Of a DNA stretch of 64,000 nucleotides, positions 7,843 to 18,427 are shown one piece after another. How positions within the stretch are numbered: position 1 is the stretch's first letter; each line of letters begins with the position of its first letter. Location of the stretch: assembly GCF_023716485.1 (NCBI RefSeq), contig NZ_CP092418.1:3628501-3692500 (forward strand), read 5' to 3'. The DNA comes from Microbulbifer variabilis. Lineage in GTDB: Bacteria > Pseudomonadota > Gammaproteobacteria > Pseudomonadales > Cellvibrionaceae. Under the pieces are notes generated by a model. It made no database searches. It was given only the letters and a program-made list of their open reading frames with translations, and was not told the DNA's origin. The translations under genes were made by a program, and so were the position numbers.

Positions 7843-9210
7843 GTGTCCAGCCCACCCCAAGCCGAAATCAAGTTCCGCGCGCAAAACCAGCTCAGCGAGT
7901 TGTTCGCCGCCCTCGATAGTGGCACCGGGCAGGAAGTCCGGCGCATGCTCAAAACCCTGACCCCGCAGAGTATTGCGCAGCTATTGGAAAGCTCCCCCCC
8001 GCGTATTCGCCAGGTTCTGTGGAATCTGATCGATCGGGATGTCGAAGGTGAGGTACTGCAAGAGCTCACCGATGAAGTGCGCAGTCAAATCCTCGATACC
8101 ATGGATACCGAGGAGATGGTGGAGATTATGGAGGGGCTGGATGCGGACGATATCGCGGATATCCTTCAGCAGCTCCCCGAACGCGTCGTCTCTGAAGTCC
8201 TCTCAGCAATGAGCGAAACCGACCGCCTGCGGGTGGAAAGCGTACTCGCTTACGATGAGAATACCGCTGGCGGCTTAATGGACACCGATACTATCTCGGT
8301 GCGCCCCAACTTAAGCTTGGATGTGGTGCTGCGCTACCTGCGCCGCCATGAGCAGCTGCCGGAATCCACAGATAGCTTATTTGTAGTCAACCGACGTGGC
8401 CAATATATCGGGCTGCTACCGCTTTCAAAGCTTCTCACTACAGACCCCTCTGTCACGGTACGCGAGGTCGTCAATACTGATGTGGAGCCAATTCCCGCCG
8501 ATATGCGCGATACAGAGGTGGCCCGGTTGTTTGAAAAGTATGACTGGATCACCGCACCAGTAGTGGATGAACACAACCGCCTGCTGGGTCGAATTACAAT
8601 CGACGATATCGTCGATGTTATTCGCGAAGACGCCGACCACTCCCTGATGAGTATGGCGGGCCTCGATGAAGAAGAGGACACCTTTGCTCCGGTAAGGCGC
8701 ACTGCGCGCAGGCGCGCCCTCTGGCTCGGTATCAATCTGCTCACAGCCCTTCTCGCCTCATGGGTAATCAGTCTGTTCCAGAATACGCTGGAAAAGGTCG
8801 TTGCCCTGGCGGTATTGATGCCGATTGTCGCAAGTATGGGGGGGGTGGCCGGCAGCCAGACACTCACCGTGGTGATCAGGGGTATGGCTCTGGGCCAGAT
8901 TGGCAAAAGTAACCTCAGTTGGCTACTCTCGCGGGAGCTCGGCTCTGCATGCCTTAATGCCCTGCTTTGGTCTCTGGTGATGGGGCTAATCGCTGCACTC
9001 TGGTTTGACGACATTACCATTGCGGTCATTATTGTTGCGGCCATGGTAATCAATTTGATTGTGGCAGCGATGGCAGGAGCAATCTTACCGGTTGTATTGC
9101 GGGCAATAAAAATCGATCCAGCATTAGCCGGTAGTGTCGCACTGACAACCGTCACCGATGTGGTGGGGTTCATGTCCTTCCTTGGCCTCGCCACCTGGTA
9201 TTTTGGCTGA
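7843..9210 (+). CDS. mgtE: Magnesium channel/transporter MgtE
   Basis: Homodimeric Mg2+-gated Mg2+ channel in the inner membrane. The 455 residues divide into an N-terminal helical superfamily domain (about 1-130), paired CBS domains (about 135-255), a connecting plug helix and five membrane helices from about 285 to the end. AVLMPIVASMGGVAGSQT and the ending LTTVTDVVGFMSFLGLATWYFG are characteristic of the pore. The start is GTG at 7843, with AAGGA ten or so bases upstream. It follows ptsO and precedes darP, as in many gammaproteobacteria. Confidence 0.95.
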   Translation: MSSPPQAEIKFRAQNQLSELFAALDSGTGQEVRRMLKTLTPQSIAQLLESSPPRIRQVLWNLIDRDVEGEVLQELTDEVRSQILDTMDTEEMVEIMEGLDADDIADILQQLPERVVSEVLSAMSETDRLRVESVLAYDENTAGGLMDTDTISVRPNLSLDVVLRYLRRHEQLPESTDSLFVVNRRGQYIGLLPLSKLLTTDPSVTVREVVNTDVEPIPADMRDTEVARLFEKYDWITAPVVDEHNRLLGRITIDDIVDVIREDADHSLMSMAGLDEEEDTFAPVRRTARRRALWLGINLLTALLASWVISLFQNTLEKVVALAVLMPIVASMGGVAGSQTLTVVIRGMALGQIGKSNLSWLLSRELGSACLNALLWSLVMGLIAALWFDDITIAVIIVAAMVINLIVAAMAGAILPVVLRAIKIDPALAGSVALTTVTDVVGFMSFLGLATWYFG

Positions 9211-9274
9211 AAGGCAATACACTCCCCGCTCAAACAGAGCCGGTACAATCCGGAACTTTTATACGGAACTGAAG

Positions 9275-9784
9275 ATGTACGAATACGACGATGAAGACCT
9301 GCCCAAGAGCAAAACGCAGGTAAAACAGGAGATGCACGAGCTGCAGGCCCTGGGGAAGCAATTAACCGAACTATCTAAAGCCCAGCTCGCCGAGGTGCCC
9401 ATTGATGAGGATATGCGCGAGGCAATAGACACCTTGGGACGAATCAAGTCCAACGAGGCTCGCCGTCGCCAAATGCAATATATTGGCAAGCTGATGCGCA
9501 GTGCAGATCACGAAGCGATAGAAGCCGTGCTGAATAAATTTAAAGAGCGAGACCAGCAGCACCTGCGCTTCGACAAAATGGCCGAAGACTGGCGCAGACG
9601 CCTACTCGAAGAAGGTAATAGTGCCCAGGGTACCTTTTTTGACCAGTACCCTCAGATAGACCATCAGCATTTACGGCAATTGGTACGCGACTCCCTGCGC
9701 GAGATCAAAAACAGCAAACCACCCAGCAATCAGCGCAAGCTGTTCCGCTACCTGCGTGATTTCTTTATTCAGGCATCACAGTAG
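9275..9784 (+). CDS. darP: Ribosome biogenesis factor DarP (YjgA, DUF615)
   Basis: Acts in late 50S subunit maturation. The reading frame is open further upstream into mgtE, but the family sequence begins at MYEYDDEDLPKSKTQVKQE, so the ATG at 9275 is taken as the start, giving 169 residues. The protein is all helical and strongly charged, with the conserved LRFDKMAEDWRRRLLEEG segment and a C-terminal LFRYLRDFF motif. It ends the rightward run of genes; msrB beyond it is convergent. Confidence 0.9.
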   Translation: MYEYDDEDLPKSKTQVKQEMHELQALGKQLTELSKAQLAEVPIDEDMREAIDTLGRIKSNEARRRQMQYIGKLMRSADHEAIEAVLNKFKERDQQHLRFDKMAEDWRRRLLEEGNSAQGTFFDQYPQIDHQHLRQLVRDSLREIKNSKPPSNQRKLFRYLRDFFIQASQ

Positions 9785-9811
9785 TTCTCATTCACCCAGC
9801 GCATATCACAC

Positions 9812-9830
9812 GGGCGGCCCTGCTCCGCCC
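9812..9830. terminator. Hairpin between darP and msrB
   Basis: GGGCGG (9812-9817) pairs with CCGCCC (9825-9830) across a seven-base loop, 28 bases after the darP stop and between convergent genes. There is no T-run on either side, so its use as an intrinsic terminator is uncertain. The surrounding 9785-9934 holds no gene. Confidence 0.35.
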
Positions 9831-9934
9831 ATAAACTCCATTGACTTATACCAAAGCCAAATTGCATCAATTAAAACTACAAAAGAGACTCGCTCAAACC
9901 AAAAATCAGACAAAGATAGTATGAGATCTAGCGA

Positions 9935-10468
9935 TTATTGTTTGACATCCCCGGCCGGCTCAAAATCCAAGGCCAGCGAGTTCAAGCAATACCGTAGGTT
10001 TGTCGGTGGTGGACCATCCTTAAACACATGCCCCAGGTGCTCTCCACATTTGGACAATACCTCTGTGCGCCTGAGCCCCCAACTGAAATCATCCTTTAAT
10101 ACGATATTCTGCGGATAGGCCACATCCCAAAAGCTGGGCCAACCAGTACCCGATTTAAACTTGTGCTTTGAACTAAAAACCGGCAGACGGCAGCCTGCGG
10201 TGACATAAACACCTTCTTTTTCGTTGTATAACAATTTGCCACTAAAAGCCCGCTCCGTATCTCCCTGCCAGAGAACCTTGTAACGGTCCTCGGGGAGTAG
10301 CTGCTTCCATACCGACTTGGGGATCTGCTCTAGCCCTTTGCCTTCGGCTATACGTGATTTGGCTTCCGCCACTGTCATATTCTGGATTCTTTGGTCATCA
10401 GCCTCAGAGCAGGCCGATAGAACCAGGGCAAACACCAACAGGGGCCATAAGGCCGGGGACCTCACCAT
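9935..10468 (-). CDS. msrB: Lipoprotein methionine-(R)-sulfoxide reductase MsrB
   Basis: Reduces methionine-R-sulfoxide in oxidised proteins. The ATG at 10468 is chosen over an upstream GTG because AGGAG lies eight bases before it; it also gives a clean lipoprotein signal with lipobox LSAC. The MsrB core shows SGTGWPSFW, HLGHVFKDGPPPT and the catalytic RYCLNS cysteine (17 residues from the end). Only one cysteine of each of the two usual zinc-binding CxxC pairs remains (AGCRL and SKCGE), so the zinc site is probably absent. A membrane-anchored periplasmic location is inferred from the lipobox. Confidence 0.9.
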   Translation of the reverse strand: MVRSPALWPLLVFALVLSACSEADDQRIQNMTVAEAKSRIAEGKGLEQIPKSVWKQLLPEDRYKVLWQGDTERAFSGKLLYNEKEGVYVTAGCRLPVFSSKHKFKSGTGWPSFWDVAYPQNIVLKDDFSWGLRRTEVLSKCGEHLGHVFKDGPPPTNLRYCLNSLALDFEPAGDVKQ

Positions 10469-10576
10469 CTTGCAAACTCCTGTCCTCACTCAGTTATACC
10501 TACCTAATAGGATAGAGAACTAGATGCACATGCAATTGTGAGCTCTTTCTGGAAGTGTATCCTCCCAATAAGCAGG

Positions 10577-13500
10577 CTAAGAGCCCGCTTCATCCGCCAA
10601 AAGAGGCGTTGGTGCACGACTGATTCCCTGATCCGGTTTTGCCTGTTTCCCAGCAGCCTCAGAGGCGGCCCCCTGACGCTCTGCACCATCTCCATCAAAG
10701 AGTCTCTCAAAACGCATTTGAGGGGCAGCCCAGTCACCGCTGATGCGATAACTCACACTGGCCATCTTCTTCACCTGCTTTTTAAACGCTTTACTAATGA
10801 GATAAACGCCTGCCGCAGCCGGCAATCCCCCAGCAAGAGCGGCAACCAGGGCTAGGTTGTTACTTACTGGCAAAGTCGCCACCAGGGTCAAATCCAAATC
10901 TTCCCGCAATAAATTGACCCTTCCCGCCATCTGCAGCTCACTGGTTGGCCCCTCAACCTGAATAGGCACTGCAATCAACAATTGCCCATCCCCTTCAAAC
11001 ACGACCTCTCCTCGCACCCGGTCGAATGCCATACCACTCTTATAAAGGTCGGAGAAATCCAAGCGCAAGCGGCGCGCCCAGGTATCGAAATTAAACAGCG
11101 ATAACAACCGCAAGACCGTTGAGCCAGCAGTACCGGTGGAACGAAGGAAGCGGCCATCACGAATATCTATTTTCAAATCTCCGGAGAGCAAACTACCCTT
11201 GGCCATGGCCGGAGACCCATCCCAGCGCAAGGCTGTATCAAAGGTCGCAGACTTACTTTCAATAAGCGGTTCATGCCCCATCTCACGCTGAATATCAGCG
11301 AGATCATCGGCTGCCAGGCGCCCAATAAATTGAGAGGAATTATTGCCCTCCGCATCGCGCATCCACATCAATTGCGCTCCCAAGGCTTTTTCACCACCAC
11401 CACGTCCCTGCAGATGAAACCCGCGGACACTACCGCGAATATCGCTTAGAACCAGGCGGTCTTCGGATGGCCGAACTTCAAAAGACCAGCGCCCGAGCTC
11501 CTCACCCCCCACTCGCAGGCTTTCCGTGCTGAAATCCAGAGCTGGCAGCGTCTGAAAATTAAAATCTGCCCAGGGGTCCAACAACTCTTCCGCAAAGGGC
11601 TGCTCAGCCAATGTAGCGCCGGAAATAGTCTGCCTTTCTTCAGGAGCAGGAAGGCGTAAATGCGCCAACTTTAAACGCAGAGGTTTTTGCCCACCGAGCG
11701 TTCCCGAAAGTCTTCCCGCCGCCATTTCACTATCAAAATCTAACTGCCACTTTGAACCCACTCCTCCACCAGTGACATGAATATGCTCAATAGCCACTGT
11801 GCCCAATTGCAGGCTATCCGTGCTTAGGTCGAGACTAATCGGCAGTGGACTGGAAACATTGTCAGTTGTCTGTCCACTTTGGGGAAGTGCAGTCAGGCCA
11901 TCCAGGTTGCTTGCTTGCACCTTATGAAGCAGTGATGGTGCTTGTTCGGGCCGAGCGGATGACTCTTCGACAACCGATGAGTCATCTTGGTAAACGCCCA
12001 ATAGCTTTTCCCAGCGGGGTAAATCAACATTGGAAATGTCGCCAAGGATACTCACCCCTCTTTCTTCAGGTAATTTTGCCTCGGCATTGAGCGCAATAGC
12101 CGCTCGCTCAAGAGCTCCGTCCACCAGCCAAAACTGCCCTTGCAGGTGCTCACCGTAGTTCAGGTGAAATAAGCTGCCCTGATCACCAATGGGAGCTCGC
12201 AATACAAAATTCGTTTTACTTTCAGAGGGCTTAGCCAGGGGCTCCGGAAGGTTTACCGCCACACCAGCAAGATTTGAGGTCAGCTCGAAAACTGCAGCAT
12301 AGGGAGCCTCTTTGGATTTTGCTGGGATGGTAATAAGTGCCTGGTAACCCATGGTACCTTCAAGCCATCTCAGCTCAGGACGCTGGCTCCAGCTGTAGAT
12401 CGACTCAGTACTGGCACTGCCATCCACAACCACCTGCGTATCGCGCGCATCGGCATCACCTATATGACGTATGCTCGCATTTATTGGCCGCCCCCAGAGC
12501 TGACCTTTCAGCTCAGTACCTTCGAGGCCAGTATCGCTGTCAAAAATGACATCACCAGCCAGAGCCTCAGCATGCAAGCGCAGATTTTGCAGCTGTAAAT
12601 CACCACGACTCAACTGCAATTCAATTCTTTGAGCTGGTGATACTGAAGCACCACCCAGGGGCTGAGTGAGGTTCAGCTGTCCGTGAATATCTCCCGACAA
12701 CAACCACTCATCAAAAGCATTGCCAAGCTGTTTGCGCAAAGGAGATTCGCGCAACAAGCGCAAACCATCAGCAGCCGGGCCCTGAAGCTGGGCGGTCACA
12801 TCCAGACGTGAGCCTTTATCTCTTTGTGGGGTTACTTCCACTAATACTTTATGCGCATCCACTCCCCAAACACGGGCCTTGTCTGCGCTGACAGAAACAT
12901 TGCCATCATCCAGCCTGAGGAGGCCATCAACAGACTGAACCTTAGGCCACTCGTCTGCATACTTAAGATTGGCGCCAGAAAAGTCTGCAGCCAACTGTAC
13001 TGTTTGACGCTTATTGTGAGCCCCCAGCGCGCGTAGAGACTCATCTTTGCCATTTTTGCGATAACTGCTGCCACGGTAAATAAATGCGGCAGTCTCAACC
13101 CGACCGGGATTTCCGTTGCCCAGCCCCTCATTCAACCAACTGCGTAAGTCTTCACTGACATTTTTCGGCACCAGTTTCTCTTGAACGCCAACGTCCGTAT
13201 CACGCAGAGAAAGCGACAGGAGTAAATCCGTTGGACGGCTCTGAGGACGGAAAGGCAGGGACAACAAAAACTGCCCGCCAACTTCGCCCAGATTTCCATC
13301 TAATAGCAAAGGGCCAGAGAAGACATTGATTTCATTCGAATCTTTACTAAGGCTCCAGGCCAAAGTACCGCTGGCTTGCTCAAAAGAGAATGCCTCGGAG
13401 TAAAGATTTGGAAACCCTGCTTGCAAGTTCGAGCCATCCAATTCCACCCGGCCATCGTTACCGGCAAACTCCATGTAGCCACTCAAGCCGGCCACTGATG

Positions 13501-14848
13501 GCGCACCGCGGAATGCCTGCGTGCTGATATTGTGCAAATTGGCACTCAGGCTCACCGCATCTTGTGCTTCTTTGCGCAGCTGCAAGCGTCGCAACTGGCC
13601 CGAAGGCTTCAGGGACGTCAACCACTCGCCTGCAGGACCCTGCAAAACATCCAACCGAGTGAGAATATCGCTCCATCCCGCTAAATCGATCACATCTGCG
13701 GACAGTGCTACTCCCTGAAGGTCGTTACTAACCTGCAGGTTTAGCGGCGGCATCTGCAAGCCCTGCCAATCAATTTGGGTATCCTGTAAAGCCAAACGCC
13801 AATGTTCACCGGGCAGCCAGCGACCAGAAATATCTCCAGAAAGCGCCCGTAAAGGTGCCATTATGTGATCTCTGTTTTGTACCAGATCACTACTTTCATG
13901 CTGACTTTTACCCTGACTGCTTTTCTCCGGCGCCTCTTCTGGCTGATCCAAGTTTGATACCTGAGCAAGGTCTACTCGTCCGACCAACCGATAACCACTG
14001 CTCGCATCGCTGTGCAGCCACAGGCGTCCATCCGCCCACTTGCGCCCATTCCAATGAAATCGGTCGGGTAGCGGGGTCAGCTGATGGAGTAGTGACACAA
14101 TATCCTGGTCCAACAGCAGCTCATTAAGCTGCATATAACCTCGCAGTGAAAATTGTTTTTTATTGCGCGGGTTACCACGCCCCTCCAGCACCAGGCGGAG
14201 AGTCTCAGTGTTGCTAGCCTGCTCTTCGCCTTCGCGGGAGATAAAAGCGCGGGCCGTAAGACGATGAAAATCACCTCGGTTTTCCAGAGAAATTTGTGGC
14301 AAGTTGAGCTCGGCAACCTGCTCATCAGGCAGCCTGACAGTGATTGCCGCATCGCTAATCCAGACCTTGGGGCTCAACTGGAAAAGTTGTGCCGGGTCCG
14401 CTGCCTTGGGATTGGACACAACCCTGCCGTCAGGCTTTAGGGAGATATCGGGGAAGCCGTCCAGACGCCACTCGCCCTGCTCATCTCGGCTGAGTCCAGC
14501 CGAAAAGGCATGCATTTGCAGATCTTTCCACACCAACTCACGATTCCATAGGCTGGCGAGCAAATCCAGTTGGAACAGGCCGTGTCCCATACGCAACTCG
14601 CCCTTCTGCCCAAGGCGTAGGCCATCGAGCTGTAATGAGACTTGCAGAGCTTCCCAGCGCAAGGAGATACGATCCATCTGTACCGGAACCCCCAGCTGAC
14701 CGCTGAGCCAGCGGCTGATCTGCGGGCGATATTCCTCAACTTGAGGCGATAGCAGGCGCCCGGTTTGTACAAGGATTGCCAGGGCAATCACCAAGCTTAC
14801 CGATAACAGCCAAAACTTTCGCGCAAGCCAGCGCAATAAGATCATCAT
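10577..14848 (-). CDS. yhdP: YhdP-family AsmA-like lipid transport protein
   Basis: Very long inner-membrane-anchored periplasmic bridge protein (about 1,423 residues), one of the AsmA-like proteins that move phospholipid to the outer membrane. One membrane segment lies near the N-terminus (LLSVSLVIALAILVQTGRLL). The rest is beta-rich, ending in the conserved AsmA-like C-terminal region (LVATLPVSNNLALVAALAGG) and a short basic tail. The frame is open to 14887; the double ATG at 14848/14845 after a GGGGG tract is the better start but remains uncertain. It lies directly downstream of rng, the usual arrangement. Confidence 0.9.
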   Translation of the reverse strand: MMILLRWLARKFWLLSVSLVIALAILVQTGRLLSPQVEEYRPQISRWLSGQLGVPVQMDRISLRWEALQVSLQLDGLRLGQKGELRMGHGLFQLDLLASLWNRELVWKDLQMHAFSAGLSRDEQGEWRLDGFPDISLKPDGRVVSNPKAADPAQLFQLSPKVWISDAAITVRLPDEQVAELNLPQISLENRGDFHRLTARAFISREGEEQASNTETLRLVLEGRGNPRNKKQFSLRGYMQLNELLLDQDIVSLLHQLTPLPDRFHWNGRKWADGRLWLHSDASSGYRLVGRVDLAQVSNLDQPEEAPEKSSQGKSQHESSDLVQNRDHIMAPLRALSGDISGRWLPGEHWRLALQDTQIDWQGLQMPPLNLQVSNDLQGVALSADVIDLAGWSDILTRLDVLQGPAGEWLTSLKPSGQLRRLQLRKEAQDAVSLSANLHNISTQAFRGAPSVAGLSGYMEFAGNDGRVELDGSNLQAGFPNLYSEAFSFEQASGTLAWSLSKDSNEINVFSGPLLLDGNLGEVGGQFLLSLPFRPQSRPTDLLLSLSLRDTDVGVQEKLVPKNVSEDLRSWLNEGLGNGNPGRVETAAFIYRGSSYRKNGKDESLRALGAHNKRQTVQLAADFSGANLKYADEWPKVQSVDGLLRLDDGNVSVSADKARVWGVDAHKVLVEVTPQRDKGSRLDVTAQLQGPAADGLRLLRESPLRKQLGNAFDEWLLSGDIHGQLNLTQPLGGASVSPAQRIELQLSRGDLQLQNLRLHAEALAGDVIFDSDTGLEGTELKGQLWGRPINASIRHIGDADARDTQVVVDGSASTESIYSWSQRPELRWLEGTMGYQALITIPAKSKEAPYAAVFELTSNLAGVAVNLPEPLAKPSESKTNFVLRAPIGDQGSLFHLNYGEHLQGQFWLVDGALERAAIALNAEAKLPEERGVSILGDISNVDLPRWEKLLGVYQDDSSVVEESSARPEQAPSLLHKVQASNLDGLTALPQSGQTTDNVSSPLPISLDLSTDSLQLGTVAIEHIHVTGGGVGSKWQLDFDSEMAAGRLSGTLGGQKPLRLKLAHLRLPAPEERQTISGATLAEQPFAEELLDPWADFNFQTLPALDFSTESLRVGGEELGRWSFEVRPSEDRLVLSDIRGSVRGFHLQGRGGGEKALGAQLMWMRDAEGNNSSQFIGRLAADDLADIQREMGHEPLIESKSATFDTALRWDGSPAMAKGSLLSGDLKIDIRDGRFLRSTGTAGSTVLRLLSLFNFDTWARRLRLDFSDLYKSGMAFDRVRGEVVFEGDGQLLIAVPIQVEGPTSELQMAGRVNLLREDLDLTLVATLPVSNNLALVAALAGGLPAAAGVYLISKAFKKQVKKMASVSYRISGDWAAPQMRFERLFDGDGAERQGAASEAAGKQAKPDQGISRAPTPLLADEAGS

Positions 14849-14926
14849 CACCCCCACTCTTCCACGGTGCTGTCGTAGGCATCGCAACGACCAGCATCGA
14901 AAAACTGCGAGGAGGCTAATAATGAT

Positions 14927-16414
14927 TTACACAAGAACAATGTCGTACTGCTCCTGATTGTAAATGGGCTCTACTTGGAACTGTATGGGCCTGCGAATAA
15001 ATTCCTCCAGATCGGCGACATTCGCCGACTCTTCATCCAGCAGCAGATCGATTACCACCTGACTGGCCAAAACCATGATTTTTTCACTATCGTAGGCGCG
15101 CGCCTCACGGATAATTTCCCGGAAGATCTCAAAGCAAACTGTTTCCGCACTCTTTAAAGTGCCGCGCCCCTCGCACACAGGGCAGGGCTCGCACAGGATT
15201 TGCCCTAGAGATTCCCGCGTGCGCTTGCGGGTCATCTCTACCAAACCGAGTTCGGAAACCCCGGTAATACTCGACTTAGCGTGATCCCGCTCGAGAGCCT
15301 TCTCCAGGGTGCGCAATACCTGACGTTGATGCTCAGGGTCTTTCATGTCGATAAAATCGATAATGATGATTCCCCCGAGGTTGCGCAGGCGCAGCTGGCG
15401 GGCGATTGCCGTTGCCGCCTCCAAATTCGTCTTGAAGATAGTCTCTTCCAGGTTGCGATGACCTACAAATGCGCCGGTATTGACGTCAATAGTACTCATC
15501 GCCTCGGTTTGCTCGACAATTAAATACCCCCCGGACTTTAGCGTCACCTTATGCTGTAGGGCGCGGCGAATTTCCTCCTCAACCCCATACAGATCAAACA
15601 GGGGACGCTCACCGGGGTAGTGCTCGAGTCGTCCAGCTATTTCTGGTGCATACTTGCCTGCAAATTCTGCCGCGCGACCGTGCGCCTCGCGGGAGTCTAT
15701 ACGAATCTTCTCGGTATAAGGGCGCGCAAGATCACGTAGGGCACGCATAAATAGCGGCAAATCCTCGTAAATTACAGAGGGCACTACCCGCTCCTTGATG
15801 CGCTGCTCCAACTCCCCCCAAAGTTTGTAAAGAAAGGGGATATCCCGTAGCAACTCCTCCTCGCTAACACCCTCAGCCACGGTGCGCAAAATAAAGCCTC
15901 CATCAGCGGAAAGGCCATCTTCGGCGAGACGTGACGAGGCGGCCTCCACCAGCTGACGCAAACGCTCGCGCTCGCCCTCATCCTCGATGCGATTGGAGAT
16001 CCCGATATGACGGGTTTGCGGCATATAGACGAGATAGCGGGCAGATACTGACAAGTGGGTGGTCAGTCTCGCGCCTTTACTGCTAATAGGATCTTTTACT
16101 ACCTGAACGACCAGGGGCTGCCCCTCCCGCACAAGAGCGCGAATATCAGCAACTTCAGCATCCCTGGACTCCATCCCATCATCATCCAGGGGGGCGATAT
16201 CAGAGGCATGGATAAACCCGGCGCGCTCCAGGCCAATATCCACAAAAGCCGCCTGCATCCCCGGCAATACCCGAATCACCTTGCCCTTATAGATATTGCC
16301 AACAATGCCCCGACGCGCACTGCGCTCCAGGTAGACCTCCTGTAGCACACCATTTTCTACCAGTGCCACTCGGGTCTCTGTTGGGGCAACATTGATCAGC
16401 AATTCTTCACTCAA
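14927..16414 (-). CDS. rng: Ribonuclease G
   Basis: Endoribonuclease of the RNase E/G family that matures the 16S rRNA 5' end and degrades some mRNAs. It has 495 residues: an S1 domain (about 38-120), a 5'-sensor/RNase H region, and a DNase I-like catalytic part with metal-binding D310 (STIDVNTG) and D353 ([10 protein letters not shown]). The Zn-link CPVC is at 411-414. It lacks the long C-terminal scaffold of RNase E, which supports RNase G. The start overlaps the maf stop by four bases (ATGA). Confidence 0.95.
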   Translation of the reverse strand: MSEELLINVAPTETRVALVENGVLQEVYLERSARRGIVGNIYKGKVIRVLPGMQAAFVDIGLERAGFIHASDIAPLDDDGMESRDAEVADIRALVREGQPLVVQVVKDPISSKGARLTTHLSVSARYLVYMPQTRHIGISNRIEDEGERERLRQLVEAASSRLAEDGLSADGGFILRTVAEGVSEEELLRDIPFLYKLWGELEQRIKERVVPSVIYEDLPLFMRALRDLARPYTEKIRIDSREAHGRAAEFAGKYAPEIAGRLEHYPGERPLFDLYGVEEEIRRALQHKVTLKSGGYLIVEQTEAMSTIDVNTGAFVGHRNLEETIFKTNLEAATAIARQLRLRNLGGIIIIDFIDMKDPEHQRQVLRTLEKALERDHAKSSITGVSELGLVEMTRKRTRESLGQILCEPCPVCEGRGTLKSAETVCFEIFREIIREARAYDSEKIMVLASQVVIDLLLDEESANVADLEEFIRRPIQFQVEPIYNQEQYDIVLV

Positions 16415-17022
16415 GACTTGGCCTCCTGCCAGTAAGAAATCCCGGCCTGTTCCAGCATCGGAACTAACGCCTCCAAGGGCAGGCCAACCACATTGCTATA
16501 ACTGCCGCTGATAGACTCCACTAACGCGGCTCCCATTCCCTGAATACCGTATCCTCCAGCTTTATCGGCGGGCTCACCGGTGTGCCAATAGTCTTGAATA
16601 CTCTGGACTGATAACTGGCGAAAGCGCACCCGGGTTTCCACCAGACAGCTGAATTGCCTGTGCTGACTGCGAAGACAAATCGCAGTCAGCACAGAATGCT
16701 CTCTGCCCGATAGGGCCGACATCATGGACTCAAAGTCAGTAAAATCCCGCGGTTTCTCCAGGAGACGCTCACCACAAAGTACGACTGTATCGGCCCCCAG
16801 GGCCCAGAGCCCGGCCTGTTCTGGTGTCGCCAATAACCCAGCCACAGATTTTTCCTGCGCCAAGCGCTGAATATATTCTTGGGGAGTCTCTAAAGCTTCT
16901 TTCTGCTCAGGCACCGAGGGCGGGCATTGGGAAAACACAACGCCTATTTGCTCCAGCAATTCGGCTCGACGTGGCGACCCCGAAGCAAGAAGAAGACGGT
17001 TCGAAGAGGTGATATTTGTCAC
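16411..17022 (-). CDS. maf: Maf-family nucleotide pyrophosphatase (YhdE type)
   Basis: House-cleaning nucleoside triphosphate pyrophosphatase that removes dTTP/UTP-like or modified nucleotides. The N-terminal signature [18 protein letters not shown] (residues 11-28) is intact and GADTVV holds the catalytic aspartate. The 203-residue length is normal. It sits between mreD and rng and overlaps rng by four bases, matching the yhdE-cafA order in enterobacteria. Function in shape or septation is suggested only by the neighbourhood. Confidence 0.94.
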   Translation of the reverse strand: MTNITSSNRLLLASGSPRRAELLEQIGVVFSQCPPSVPEQKEALETPQEYIQRLAQEKSVAGLLATPEQAGLWALGADTVVLCGERLLEKPRDFTDFESMMSALSGREHSVLTAICLRSQHRQFSCLVETRVRFRQLSVQSIQDYWHTGEPADKAGGYGIQGMGAALVESISGSYSNVVGLPLEALVPMLEQAGISYWQEAKS

Positions 17023-17118
17023 TGTACTACATATTCCCTGTGGGTCAGCGGCTGATTATAGCGATACTGATCGAAAAATGATCAGAATTTTACATTGATT
17101 TACAGACTGACGAGACGC

Positions 17119-17613
17119 TCAACGAACCTGCAGCCGACTGCAGAGGCGATGCAATAGCGGAGCAACCCAAGGCCATAGCAGGGCCGTGGTGAGTGCCGGC
17201 CATAAGAAAGTCAGGCCGGGAACAGTTTTTCCCTCCAAACCATGTACCCAGTTACCCACAACCTGGTGGATACCCACCAAAACAAACACCCATAGAAGCT
17301 GCTGAGCTGGATTAAAGGCCCTGGTACGCTGGTAGGTTAATAGGCTGAAATAGGCCAAAACTGCCAGAGCCAATGCATGGGTACCGAGACTGGCTCCGCT
17401 GATCAGATCTTCCAGGATACCCACCAGCCAGGCAAAACCAACGCCCAAGGCCTGAGGCATACGAGTAACCCAGAAAATAACCAATAGGGCCGGAAACGCT
17501 GGTCGGAACCACAGCCACTGCTGTGGTAAAGGCATAACCACAAGTAACATCGAGAGAAAGAGCGTGAGCGTGATAAACCAGCGATTATTCGCTTGCAAGG
17601 CCCTGCCCCCCAC
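17119..17613 (-). CDS. mreD: Rod shape-determining protein MreD
   Basis: Small integral inner-membrane protein of the elongasome. The 164 residues contain five or six hydrophobic segments, with the conserved FPALLVIFWV and GFAWLVGILEDLISGASLGTHA region typical of MreD. It overlaps the mreC stop by 29 bases, so translation is coupled. About 96 bases separate it from maf downstream. Confidence 0.93.
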   Translation of the reverse strand: MGGRALQANNRWFITLTLFLSMLLVVMPLPQQWLWFRPAFPALLVIFWVTRMPQALGVGFAWLVGILEDLISGASLGTHALALAVLAYFSLLTYQRTRAFNPAQQLLWVFVLVGIHQVVGNWVHGLEGKTVPGLTFLWPALTTALLWPWVAPLLHRLCSRLQVR

Positions 17614-18427
17614 TCCCGATTACCGCCAAAACAAAGCGGCTGCGACTCATACGCCCGCGCGGGAGCACTTCCGCCTCGGCAAATGGTTGACCCGGGTCTC
17701 GGGAGATCGACATAACCTCGCCCACTGGGTAGCCTGCGGGAAAACGTCCACCGAGACCGGAACTGAGTAGCAGATCACCCTCGCGGATATCGCTGGTATT
17801 CGCAAGATGCCTGAGCTTGAGGCGATAGAGGTCACCGGTGCCCTCAACGACGGCACGCATACTGTTGCGTAACACTTGGACAGGAATTGCGTGGCTGGAA
17901 TCAGTGATCAGGAGAATCCGGCTGAACGCATCCCCAGCCTCAATCACCTGCCCGAGCAAACCACTCGCATCCATCACCGGTGTGCCCACATCAATACCAT
18001 GATCGCGCCCTTTATCGATCAACAGCACATGCTCAAGGGGGTCCGGTGAGACACCGATAACCTGGGCCACCAGCACTCGGTCATCAACCATTTCTGCCGA
18101 ATTCATCAGCTCCTTCAAACGCGTATTTTCCGCCTTGACCGCAGCCAATAATTGGCTGCGCTGCTCCAACAGCAATACTTGACGCTTGAGACGGTCATTT
18201 TCTTCAAGCAGCTCCTCGCGGGAGCGAAACTGCTCCCCAGCCCAATCGCCAACACGCTCTGGAGCACCAGTGATCCAGTAAAGAGGCGCTGTAACACTAG
18301 AAAGACGCTCGCGAGTAGACTGGAACCAATTGGTGTAGTGGTCTGCAACAATCAAGGCGATTGCTAGCGGCACCAATAATAGAAGGCGGAACTCAGGGGA
18401 GGGGCCGCGGGTAAAAAGCGGTTTCAA
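17585..18427 (-). CDS. mreC: Rod shape-determining protein MreC
   Basis: Periplasmic scaffold of the cell-wall elongation complex, anchored by one N-terminal membrane helix (about residues 14-28). A coiled coil follows (about 68-110, rich in E, R, L and K), then the double beta-barrel domain with VIGVSPDPLEHVLLIDKG and SGLGGRFPAGYPVGEV. The 280-residue length is normal. It lies 129 bases downstream of mreB in the same direction. Confidence 0.95.
   Translation of the reverse strand: MKPLFTRGPSPEFRLLLLVPLAIALIVADHYTNWFQSTRERLSSVTAPLYWITGAPERVGDWAGEQFRSREELLEENDRLKRQVLLLEQRSQLLAAVKAENTRLKELMNSAEMVDDRVLVAQVIGVSPDPLEHVLLIDKGRDHGIDVGTPVMDASGLLGQVIEAGDAFSRILLITDSSHAIPVQVLRNSMRAVVEGTGDLYRLKLRHLANTSDIREGDLLLSSGLGGRFPAGYPVGEVMSISRDPGQPFAEAEVLPRGRMSRSRFVLAVIGSGGQGLASE

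Noticed and set aside
8334..9248. 304-codon antisense frame over mgtE.
   Set aside because: MgtE is certain on the + strand; the antisense product is serine/threonine/arginine-rich without domain features.
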